Shown here piece by piece: positions 33,266 to 40,814 of a stretch of 51,316 nucleotides of DNA. The position numbers were made by a program, and so were the translations under genes. This stretch comes from Fibrobacter succinogenes (lineage in GTDB: Bacteria; Fibrobacterota; Fibrobacteria; Fibrobacterales; Fibrobacteraceae): NCBI GenBank assembly GCA_902799745.1, contig CADCBQ010000020.1, positions 1 through 51,316 of the forward strand, given 5' to 3'. Position 1 is the first letter of the stretch, and each line of letters opens with the position of its first letter. The notes below the pieces were generated by a model that ran no database searches, was not told the origin of the DNA, and worked only from the letters and a program-made list of their open reading frames with translations.

Positions 33266-34021
33266 ATGAAACCTGGGAAGACTGAACTTCGTTTGAATGC
33301 CGAAATCGAAAAACGCGGTGCGCTTTTTGCCGTGCTGTTGGACCCCGATACGTCTGACGAAGCCGCCTTTGTGAAGGCGGGCGCTATGGCCGCCGAAAAC
33401 GGTGCCGACCTCTTGCTGGTGGGCGGTTCTTACCTGGGTAATTTTACGCTGCCGAAGCAGGTGGCAGCCCTTAAGGCCAATGTGGATTTGCCCGTGGTGC
33501 TGTTCCCGGGTGGAGCCTCTCAGGTGGTGCCTGGCTTTGATGCAATGCTCTTTATGACGCTTGTAAGCGGCCGTAACCCGAATTACTTGATTGATGAACA
33601 GGTTCGCGGTGGCGCCCTGGTGCGTGCCTTGAACATGGAAGCGATTCCGACGGCCTACCAGCTGATCAACAGCGGCAAGCGTACTACGGTCGAATATATT
33701 AGCGGCACCATGCCGGTGCCCGCAAACAAGCCTAAGCTGAGCATGGTGAATTCCATTGCCGCTGAACTCATGGGTATGCGCTATGTGTATCTGGAAGCCG
33801 GTAGCGGTGCCGAAGAACCCGTGCCGGTGGAACACATCGCTTACACCCGCAAGGCAACCGAGATGACGATTATGACCGGCGGCGGAATCAAGGACCCGCA
33901 GACAGCCGCTATCCGCGTGGCAGCCGGTGCGAACATCATCGTGACGGGAACCCTTTGGGAAAAAGTGGAAGACCCGAAGCTGTTGGCTGAATTCGCCTCC
34001 GCGATTCATGTCAAGGGCTAA
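33266..34021 (+). CDS. Geranylgeranylglyceryl phosphate synthase family (GGGPS/PcrB-like)
   Basis: 251-residue TIM-barrel prenyltransferase that joins a polyprenyl diphosphate to sn-glycerol-1-phosphate through an ether bond. Visible signatures: magnesium-binding LLDPD (24-28), VGGS (52-55), LFPG (79-82), YLEAGSGA (175-182), the phosphate-binding TGGGIKDP (204-211) and VTGT (226-229). Two starts are possible: 33266 (AAGGA upstream) and 33218 (GGAGG 9 bases upstream, adding 16 residues); 33266 fits the family length better. Bacterial members occur in the Bacteroidetes/Fibrobacter group; substrate chain length cannot be read here. A FISUMP lipoprotein gene follows after 15 bases. Confidence 0.9.
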   Translation: MKPGKTELRLNAEIEKRGALFAVLLDPDTSDEAAFVKAGAMAAENGADLLLVGGSYLGNFTLPKQVAALKANVDLPVVLFPGGASQVVPGFDAMLFMTLVSGRNPNYLIDEQVRGGALVRALNMEAIPTAYQLINSGKRTTVEYISGTMPVPANKPKLSMVNSIAAELMGMRYVYLEAGSGAEEPVPVEHIAYTRKATEMTIMTGGGIKDPQTAAIRVAAGANIIVTGTLWEKVEDPKLLAEFASAIHVKG

Positions 34022-34036
34022 TCTTTTTAGGGGTAT

Positions 34037-36067
34037 ATGAGAGGACAAAAAATTCTTTTTGTTTTGACGATGGCATTCCTTTTTGCCATGGTTTCTTGCG
34101 AAGGCAAAGGTGCCGGAGCTTATGAAGACCCGGATGACTATTCTTTAGAAGATGGTTCGAGCTCCTCGAATAAAACGAGCTCTTCTAGTAAAGACGGCTC
34201 TAGCTCTAGCCGGAACGGTTCCAGTTCTAGCGAAGAGGATGATTCTTCCGATAACTCCTCGAGTAGTTCTTCTGACCTTTCGCGAGGTTCTTCTTCTAAC
34301 GAATCATCGTCTGGCATTTCTTCTGAAGATTCCTCCGAAGAATCTTCGGAATCTTCTAGCTCGGCTCAAGCAGAAACTTCTTCTTCGATCAGTTACGAAG
34401 ACCTTCCCGGAAAGGTTATTGAGGGCGAGTACCAAGGGTATATTGGCCATGTGGTGTCGCCGACGATTGAAGTTCGCGCTCTGACAGAGAAACTAGAATA
34501 TGTGGATTCCTCGGTTTCGTATGAGGGGAGAATGGATTCCTCGAAATACGTGTTCGATGTACGCGGACTCCCGGAAGATATCCGTTATGCAGAAATTCAC
34601 ATTAGAGTGAATGATGCTTCGCATGTGTCGTTTAGGTATTATGTAGATCAATATGCCGTTGTCGATTTAAAAGATGTTGAATTTTTGTATGTGAATTCGG
34701 CGATGGATCTCATATACAAGAGAATCAAATATCTGGTGGGTAAAAAGGACATGACGTTTGCGGATGCCAAGGCACAGGCTGAAAGTGAATTGGCGAAAGC
34801 GTTCCATGCTGAAGCGGAATTTCATAATCTAGAGACAATCGATTTGCTCGTGAATGCATCTCCTGCTGGTCTTTGGGCAGCATCTGTTGCAACACTTGAA
34901 TCGATAATGTATACTCCTGAGAATGAAAGAGCCGGATCGGGTGGCTGGAAATCTTTTCCGCAGGCCTTGCAATTGATGTTCTGGTCGGATAATTTTGTAA
35001 CAGAAGGTACTGTCGCCTATAATGATGAATTTCTCAGGGTGTTTGGCAATTCGTTCTTCAACTGTTCTTCTTGGTCGTGCTCCGGGGATATTGTAATACG
35101 CTCTAAAAATCGCGAATCCATACAGGAAAATTTGATTGCGATTATGGATGCGGTCAGTGGACGTGGAACATGTACTTCTGAACGAGTGGGCGATGTTTTT
35201 GAAGTCGCTTATGAATCTTTTGAACCCTATGATTATTACACATGCGACGGAACTGCATGGGATAAATCAACTGTCATGGAAAAGGATTTGTACAAGTTGG
35301 GAACCCCTGCCTGTGATGAAAAAAAGATCGTTATGGGTGAATCCACGCGTGAATATTATTGCGACGGGGCGGGAACGTGGATTGAAGCTTCTCCATGGAC
35401 AACGGAAGTTCCTCTTGAATTCCGATTCAATGAAAAAGTCAAGTACGGAACCATGACTGATCCGCGTGATGGACAGACGTACAGGACGGTGAAAATCGGG
35501 AACAAGGAATGGATGGCTCAGAACCTGAACTTCAAGGGCTATGCGAATAAGGCCGATGAAGACAGCTCGATTGTCGCTAACATGAAAGGCGAAAACATTT
35601 GCTATGAGAAAAAGGAAACAAATTGCGATTTGTGCGGAAGGCTGTATAGCTGGGTTGCTGCCATGAACATTAATGGATCTTTGGATACTACCGAGGCTAG
35701 GGCGATGATTGAGGATCCGCACCAAGGCATTTGCCCTGATGGCTGGCACATACCGAACGAAGGCGAATTTAAGTATATGATTACGGAATACTACAATAAA
35801 AACACGGACAAGACGGGAGAATGGCTGAAAGCCAAACGCGGTTGGGGTATTGGATATACGGATCCGGTCGGCTTTACGGCGCTTCCTTGTGGTGAGTCCT
35901 ATAATGGAAAATATAAAGGAATGGGCGACCATGCATATTTTATAGCCACTTCGCAATATAGGTTGCGTCTGGAAGTAAGTATATACACCTCGTTTAAGAC
36001 GTTGGGATTCGAGGATAATAATGACCGTGGATCTCTTCATTCTGTCCGTTGCGTCAAAAACGACTAA
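34037..36067 (+). CDS. FISUMP lipoprotein with Ser-rich linker
   Basis: 676 residues, lipobox VSC near residue 21. Residues ~38-120 are a low-complexity linker of Ser runs mixed with Asp, Glu, Asn and Lys, as used in this genus to hold domains away from the cell surface. Then a beta domain, the helical motif (RIKYLVGKKDMTFADAKAQA) near 235, two Cys modules (CTSERV...YYTCDGTAW and CDEKK...YYCDGAGTW) near 375-455, and a full FISUMP domain from ~475 (PRDGQTYRTVKIG, EWMAQNLNF, CGRLYSWVAAM, GICPDGWHIP near 564, HSVRCVKND end). Unlike the triplicated copies it has no adjacent TIGR02147 gene. Confidence 0.92.
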   Translation: MRGQKILFVLTMAFLFAMVSCEGKGAGAYEDPDDYSLEDGSSSSNKTSSSSKDGSSSSRNGSSSSEEDDSSDNSSSSSSDLSRGSSSNESSSGISSEDSSEESSESSSSAQAETSSSISYEDLPGKVIEGEYQGYIGHVVSPTIEVRALTEKLEYVDSSVSYEGRMDSSKYVFDVRGLPEDIRYAEIHIRVNDASHVSFRYYVDQYAVVDLKDVEFLYVNSAMDLIYKRIKYLVGKKDMTFADAKAQAESELAKAFHAEAEFHNLETIDLLVNASPAGLWAASVATLESIMYTPENERAGSGGWKSFPQALQLMFWSDNFVTEGTVAYNDEFLRVFGNSFFNCSSWSCSGDIVIRSKNRESIQENLIAIMDAVSGRGTCTSERVGDVFEVAYESFEPYDYYTCDGTAWDKSTVMEKDLYKLGTPACDEKKIVMGESTREYYCDGAGTWIEASPWTTEVPLEFRFNEKVKYGTMTDPRDGQTYRTVKIGNKEWMAQNLNFKGYANKADEDSSIVANMKGENICYEKKETNCDLCGRLYSWVAAMNINGSLDTTEARAMIEDPHQGICPDGWHIPNEGEFKYMITEYYNKNTDKTGEWLKAKRGWGIGYTDPVGFTALPCGESYNGKYKGMGDHAYFIATSQYRLRLEVSIYTSFKTLGFEDNNDRGSLHSVRCVKND

Positions 36068-36092
36068 AAAGAGTCAATGAGGTTGCTTTTTG

Positions 36093-36123
36093 GCCCGTTT
36101 CTTGAGAAACAGGCTTCTTTTTT
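36093..36123 (+). terminator. Terminator after the linker FISUMP gene
   Basis: GCC-C-GTTTC pairs with GAAAC-A-GGC around TTGA, followed by TTCTTTTTT. Confidence 0.85.
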
Positions 36124-36156
36124 GTCCATATTTGTGTATTTTTCTGTTAGAAGGAA

Positions 36157-36174
36157 TGCACCGTTTTTGGTGCA
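36157..36174 (+). promoter_or_regulatory. Small leader hairpin before the 36189 gene
   Basis: TGCACC and GGTGCA pair around GTTTTT, followed by GTTTTG, 14 bases before the ATG. It may be a weak attenuator or a leader structure; no clear promoter was identified. Confidence 0.4.
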
Positions 36175-36188
36175 GTTTTGAGGTATCT

Positions 36189-36467
36189 ATGAAAAAACTC
36201 GTGATTGTGACTTATGTGCTCCGAGCCCTTGGTTTTGTGCTGGTGCTTTTGATGCTTTTCGGGCATAGCATTGTCTTGAATTTGTTCCCCGGTCTCGAGG
36301 GTCATTCGATCAATCCGCTGTTCTATACCGGCGTGGCATGCTATGCCACGGGCGCTATCATCCATTTCTTTATCAAGAAACAAGAAATGGCGGAACGACG
36401 CAAGAGGGAAATCGAAGATGCCGAGGAGCGCGCCTTTGGTAAAAAGTCCGACGATACGGACAAGTGA
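36189..36467 (+). CDS. Small two-helix membrane protein
   Basis: 92 residues, start ATG with GAGGT 7 bases upstream (a longer frame is ignored). Two predicted membrane helices (about residues 5-27 and 42-60) and a charged C-terminal tail rich in Lys, Glu and Asp (EMAERRKREIEDAEERAF), likely cytoplasmic. No family recognised. It lies 11 bases before the ABC transporter genes and may be an accessory subunit, but nothing in the sequence proves it. Confidence 0.75.
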   Translation: MKKLVIVTYVLRALGFVLVLLMLFGHSIVLNLFPGLEGHSINPLFYTGVACYATGAIIHFFIKKQEMAERRKREIEDAEERAFGKKSDDTDK

Positions 36468-36478
36468 TTGGGTTGTTT

Positions 36479-37390
36479 ATGATTAAGATTGAACATTTGC
36501 ATAAGACGTACCGCAGCGGCTTTCTGATGAAGCCGAAGCTTGCGCTTAAGGATGTGAGTTTTAGCGTAGAGCCGGGGCAGGTGTATGGCTTTATCGGGCC
36601 GAACGGCGCGGGCAAGTCTACGACTATCAAGGTGCTTACGGGTCTTTTGAATTTTGATTCGGGCAATGTGCTGGTGAACGGGATTTCTCCGCGTAACGTG
36701 AAGAGCCGTCAGTTTATCGGTTATTCGCCGGAACAGCCGTACTTTTATGACTACCTCACGGGCCGCGAACTGTTGAAGTTCTACGGTAAGCTGGTGGGCC
36801 TTTCTGGAACTGAACTCGACAAGCGCATCGACTGGTCGCTTGACTTGTTGCATGCGAACAAGGACTGGATCGACCGCCGCTTGCGTTCATACTCCAAGGG
36901 TATGATGCAGCGCGTGGGCATTGCACAGGCGATCCTCGGCAAACCGAAGCTTTTGATTCTCGATGAACCTATGAGCGGTCTCGACCCGATGGGCCGCCGC
37001 GATGTGCGCGAAGCCATCATGGAACTGAACCGCACGGGTGTCACGATTTTCTATTCGAGCCACTTGCTCAGCGATGTGGAATCGATCAGCCACAAGGTCG
37101 CGATGATTGTCGACGGCAAGATCGTGCGCGAAGGTACCGTAGACGAAATTACGGAATCTTGCGGCGTGGAATACCATGTGCGTACCCGCGAAGCGATTCC
37201 GCAGGCAGAACTGCCCGAGGGTGTAAGCCCCGCTGGTCATCCGCAGGAATGCGTATGCGCCGACGACGCTGCCCGCGACCGCCTGTTGCGTTTCTGTTTG
37301 GATAAGGGCATTGCCGTGGAACGTATGGATCACAAGCGCCCGAGTCTCGAAGACATTTTGACAGAGGAGATTGCCCGTGCAGACGCTTAA
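36479..37390 (+). CDS. ABC transporter ATP-binding protein
   Basis: 303-residue ATPase of an ABC-2 type exporter. Walker A GPNGAGKST (40-48), signature SKGMMQR, Walker B LLILDEPMSGLDP and the switch His in SSHLLSD are all intact. The ~80-residue C-terminal extension after the nucleotide domain (DGKIVREGTVDEI onward) is typical of the CcmA/GldA/NatA-type subfamily. Partner permease follows with a 14-base overlap. Together they form an exporter of unknown cargo; a GldA/GldF-like role in gliding is possible given the organism, but is only inference. Confidence 0.93.
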   Translation: MIKIEHLHKTYRSGFLMKPKLALKDVSFSVEPGQVYGFIGPNGAGKSTTIKVLTGLLNFDSGNVLVNGISPRNVKSRQFIGYSPEQPYFYDYLTGRELLKFYGKLVGLSGTELDKRIDWSLDLLHANKDWIDRRLRSYSKGMMQRVGIAQAILGKPKLLILDEPMSGLDPMGRRDVREAIMELNRTGVTIFYSSHLLSDVESISHKVAMIVDGKIVREGTVDEITESCGVEYHVRTREAIPQAELPEGVSPAGHPQECVCADDAARDRLLRFCLDKGIAVERMDHKRPSLEDILTEEIARADA

Positions 37391-38180
37391 GCATATCGGC
37401 ATCATTGCCCTCAATACATTCCGCGAATCTATTCGCGACAAGATTCTCTATAATATTGGCTTTTTGGCGATTGCGCTCACTTTGTTCAGCATTGTGCTTG
37501 GCGAATGGTCGGTGTTTGACCGCTCCTATGTGATCAAGTCGACTACGCTTTCGGTGATGAGCCTTTCGGGCCTGTTGATTTCGATTTTCGTGGGCATTAG
37601 CCTGGTGCAAAAAGAAATTCAGCGCCGCACCGTTTTGACTCTGTTGTCGAAGCCCATTAGCCGCGCCTCTTTCATTGTGGGCAAGTACTTTGGCTTGCTT
37701 GCGGTGGTGGCGGTTCACCTGATGCTTTTGACGGCGATCTACTACGTGATGCTGTTCCTCACGGGGTCGGATCCGTCGCTCAGCTTGCTCACGGCCATCT
37801 ACTTGATTTTCTGCGAGATGGCGGTGGTGATTGCGGTGGCTCTCCTGTTCAGTAGCTTTAGCAGTACGGTGCTTTCGGCTCTCTTTACGTTGGGCGTCTA
37901 CTTTGCGGGCCACTTGAGCGACCAGCTCCTGGAACAGGTGCGCTTTGCTACTCGCATGGGCGAACTCAACGGAACGTCGAGCATGTTTTTCCAAAAGGCC
38001 GCTGAGGTCATTCACGCGATTTTCCCGGGGCTTTACCGTTACAACGTGACGACTTACGTGGTGCATGGCGTGGCGCTCCCCGACATGTATGTGTTCTGGA
38101 ATAGTATTTATGCGCTAGGCTACATCGGCGTATTCCTTGCGATTGCAAGCTGGTGGTTTAGCCGGAGGGACTTCTTATGA
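37377..38180 (+). CDS. ABC-2 type permease
   Basis: 267 residues with about six membrane helices (for example LYNIGFLAIALTLFSIVLG, GLLISIFVGISLV, YFGLLAVVAVHLMLLTAIYY) and the cytoplasmic coupling phrase VQKEIQRRTVLTLLSKPISR usual in ABC-2 permeases that pair with CcmA-type ATPases. Start taken as GTG at 37377 with AGAGGA 8 bases upstream; a TTG 6 bases earlier is too near that site. Stop overlaps the start of the PilT-like gene by 4 bases (ATGA), so the operon continues. Confidence 0.88.
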   Translation: MQTLKHIGIIALNTFRESIRDKILYNIGFLAIALTLFSIVLGEWSVFDRSYVIKSTTLSVMSLSGLLISIFVGISLVQKEIQRRTVLTLLSKPISRASFIVGKYFGLLAVVAVHLMLLTAIYYVMLFLTGSDPSLSLLTAIYLIFCEMAVVIAVALLFSSFSSTVLSALFTLGVYFAGHLSDQLLEQVRFATRMGELNGTSSMFFQKAAEVIHAIFPGLYRYNVTTYVVHGVALPDMYVFWNSIYALGYIGVFLAIASWWFSRRDFL

Positions 38181-39802
38181 GAAACCAGTACATGGCGAAA
38201 GTCCTTGTGCACAACAAGGTCGTTACCGAGGCGCAGGTCAAGGCGCATTGGGGCGAAATCACCGACAAGAAAGATATTGGCCAGGTGCTTGTGGATGCGG
38301 GAATTCTTCCGCCCCCGATGTACATCAAGGTGCTTGCCTTTGTAAAGAATCTTGAGGCAAAGAATGCTGCCGAAGGCGGTAGCGCTCCTAAAGCTACTCC
38401 TGCTGCCGCACCTGCTAATGCCGCGGCTCCGCAAAAGCCGTCGACCGCGCGTTTCGAAGCACCTCCGGCATCGGCTCCGTCGGTTGCTCCCGCAGCACCT
38501 CAGTCGCAGTCTGAGGGCTTGCAGATTGAAGGCAACAGTAGCTTGTATGGCGAAGTTTCGACTTCCAATGTGGAAGTCGAAGCGGTCGCGGGCCTTGAAT
38601 CTACAAGTATCAGCACGGTGCAGGTGCAAGCCGAAGCCGAAGAAGAATCTTCGAGCGAAGATTCCGAAAAATTGCCGAGCCGCTTTGCGATTTTGACTGG
38701 CGAAGGAACGCCCGTCGAGGCTCCTGAAAAGATTCGTCCGATGACGAACCTTTCGCAGATTATCGCCTTTGCTCGCAAGTTCGGTGCAACGGATATTTAC
38801 CTGTACGCAGACCGCCCGGTGGTCATGCGTCAGTCGGGTGCGCTCTTTGTCGCCTCGGATGACGCCCTGGATTTGTCTCGCATTAACGAACGCTTGGACG
38901 AAGCTGCCAAGGGCTTCTCGGACGGCTACAAGATTGTGGTCGGCAAGAACTTTAGCAAGACGATTGGTCTTGCTGGCGTTGGCCGTGCCCGTATCACGGT
39001 TACATGGAACGGTACCAATCCGAGTGTATCGATCCGCGTGATTCCGCAGGAATCGACGACGCTCGAAAACTTGTACCTGCCGGCGTTCTGCAATCAGTTC
39101 GTGGAACTCAACAGCGGCCTCGTACTTGTTGCAGGCCCTGCCGCAAGCGGTCGCTCTACGACGATTTCGACTTTTGCCGAAACGATTGCCGCCAATCGCG
39201 ATGTGTACATCCAGACGATTGAAAAGCCGATTGAACGCGTGCTTCAGAATCCGCGCGGCGCCATTGCCCAGCGCGAAGTTGGCTTGCATGTGCGTTCGGG
39301 TATCGAAGGCGTTGAACTTGCCATGCAGAGTGGCGCCGACGTGATCCTGTTCGACTATCTTGAAAATCTCGAAGAACTTTCGATGCTGTTGCGTGCCTCG
39401 AACGCGGGCGCGTTGGTGTTTGCCGTAACGGCAGGCAACAATATCCACGCCTTGCTTTCTCGCTTGCTGTCGTCGGTGTCTGCCGAAAAGCGTACGGCGT
39501 TTGCGAATTCGCTCGCTGAACAGCTCAAGGGAATTATTGTACAGCACCTGATTCCGATTGTGCAGAATCAGGGCCAGGTGCTTGCGGTCGAAGCGGCCAA
39601 GATGAATTCTACGATGGCGAATATGCTCCGCCGTGGCGAAATCTCGCAGCTTTCCGCTTCGATCAGCAGCCAAAAGGATCAGGGCATTTCGCTCGACGAT
39701 TCGTTGCAGAAATGCGTGGAATCGGGTTATATCGAAGGTGCCGAAGCGTGGAAACGCGCTTGCGACAGCCGTCGTTTTGCCGCTTACAGGGTGCAGAACT
39801 AA
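38177..39802 (+). CDS. PilT-like ATPase with degenerate active site and long linker
   Basis: 541 residues. Residues 1-60 resemble the small N-terminal domain of type II/IV secretion ATPases (EAQVKAHWGEI ... IGQVLVDAGIL). Residues ~65-185 are a Pro/Ala- then Glu/Ser-rich linker. The rest follows PilT, but key residues are changed: Walker A GPAASGRST has Arg326 for Lys; the Asp-box TIEDP is TIEKP; the Walker B GE is FD (VILFDYLEN); the His-box is lost (VTAGNN). The phrase IAQREVG that marks PilT remains. Probably an inactive or altered subunit working with the downstream paralogue. Ribosome site GGAGGG. Confidence 0.8.
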   Translation: MRNQYMAKVLVHNKVVTEAQVKAHWGEITDKKDIGQVLVDAGILPPPMYIKVLAFVKNLEAKNAAEGGSAPKATPAAAPANAAAPQKPSTARFEAPPASAPSVAPAAPQSQSEGLQIEGNSSLYGEVSTSNVEVEAVAGLESTSISTVQVQAEAEEESSSEDSEKLPSRFAILTGEGTPVEAPEKIRPMTNLSQIIAFARKFGATDIYLYADRPVVMRQSGALFVASDDALDLSRINERLDEAAKGFSDGYKIVVGKNFSKTIGLAGVGRARITVTWNGTNPSVSIRVIPQESTTLENLYLPAFCNQFVELNSGLVLVAGPAASGRSTTISTFAETIAANRDVYIQTIEKPIERVLQNPRGAIAQREVGLHVRSGIEGVELAMQSGADVILFDYLENLEELSMLLRASNAGALVFAVTAGNNIHALLSRLLSSVSAEKRTAFANSLAEQLKGIIVQHLIPIVQNQGQVLAVEAAKMNSTMANMLRRGEISQLSASISSQKDQGISLDDSLQKCVESGYIEGAEAWKRACDSRRFAAYRVQN

Positions 39803-39811
39803 GGGGATGCT

Positions 39812-40810
39812 ATGGCTACAGAAATTGAATCTTTGCTAGAATACACGCTGAATGTGGGCGCCTCTGAACTTGTGATTACCGAGGGCGCCGCTTCTGCCGT
39901 TCGCTTGGCGGGTAAAGTTTGCGCTATTCCCGATGCTCCCGCTGTCGAATCGGGTTCGCTCCGTAATTTCTTGAAGTCGATGGAAGGCGAATCGGGTACG
40001 GTCATGGGTGGCCCGTGGTGTGGCTCCAAGTGGCGCGTGCGTTACAACCGTACGGCTTTGGGGAACTCCGCCATTTTCAGGCCCGTGCTCGAAGAATGCC
40101 CGGACTTTTCGGCGCTCGGTGTGCCGGAATCCATGATGAACTTGCTTGGAGTTCGCTCGGGCCTTGTGGTCTTTAGCGGTCCTGCTTGCAGCGGCAAGAC
40201 AACAACGGCGACTGCTTATGTGTCTGCGCTTTGCCAATCGGGCATTATGCGCGTGAGTCTCTTGGACCCTGATGCCGAAATGCCTGTAAAGCAGGGCGAT
40301 AGCCTGGTTCTTGAAAATTCGACTGGAACCATTCCCGAAAAAATGGAACAGGCACTCCGTAGTGGAATCGACTTGATCTGGCTCGGTAATTTCGAAGGCC
40401 AGTCGCTGATTCCGGTGCTGCGTGCTGCCGAAGCGGGCGCCCTTGTGGTGCTCACGGTGACGGCCGGTAACGCGGTGGGCGCACTTGCCGCGTTGCTTGC
40501 GGCGGAATCGCTTGAAAATCGCGACATGGCATGCAACATGCTCGCCGCTGTGTTGAAAGCGGTGGTGGTGCAACGCTTGCTGCCGGGCGCTCAAGGTGTC
40601 GTGCCCGCTTGGGAAATCCTTTACGGCACTCAGAATGTGGCCTCCAAGATCCGTAGCGGTGAATATTATACGCTGCCCTCGATTATCGCGGCTTCGGCCT
40701 CCGAAGGCATGATTCTTATGGACGATTGCCTTGCCGAATTGGTGAAGGCAGGCTATGTGTCTGGGGAAGACGCCGTGCGCGTCATCTCGAATCCGGCTCG
40801 ATTAGGTTAG
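39812..40810 (+). CDS. Short PilT-like ATPase, paralogue of the preceding gene
   Basis: 332 residues, the PilT-like core without the N-terminal domain or linker. Walker A GPACSGKTTT is intact, but the Walker B catalytic Glu is replaced (LIWLGNFEGQ) and the His-box is VTAGNA rather than TLHT. The C-terminal order (AVVVQRLLPG, EILYGTQNVASKIRSGEYYTL, ILMDDCLAELVKAGYVS) is PilT-like. It follows the 38177 gene by 9 bases. A pair with one P-loop intact and both catalytic acids altered suggests a hetero-oligomer in surface motility or pilus control; inference only. Confidence 0.78.
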   Translation: MATEIESLLEYTLNVGASELVITEGAASAVRLAGKVCAIPDAPAVESGSLRNFLKSMEGESGTVMGGPWCGSKWRVRYNRTALGNSAIFRPVLEECPDFSALGVPESMMNLLGVRSGLVVFSGPACSGKTTTATAYVSALCQSGIMRVSLLDPDAEMPVKQGDSLVLENSTGTIPEKMEQALRSGIDLIWLGNFEGQSLIPVLRAAEAGALVVLTVTAGNAVGALAALLAAESLENRDMACNMLAAVLKAVVVQRLLPGAQGVVPAWEILYGTQNVASKIRSGEYYTLPSIIAASASEGMILMDDCLAELVKAGYVSGEDAVRVISNPARLG

Positions 40811-40814
40811 CTTA

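Noticed and set aside
33173..34048. 291-residue minus-strand frame opposite the GGGP synthase
   Set aside because: No start signals, His/Gly-rich shadow; the plus frame has all family motifs.
34150..34390. Simple-sequence repeat that might be phase-variable
   Set aside because: The Ser-rich linker uses mixed Ser codons (TCT, TCC, AGC, AGT, TCG) without a long uniform unit, so slippage is unlikely.
38120..39673. 517-residue minus-strand frame opposite the PilT-like gene
   Set aside because: Arg/Gly-rich shadow of a gene whose plus-strand product aligns with PilT throughout.
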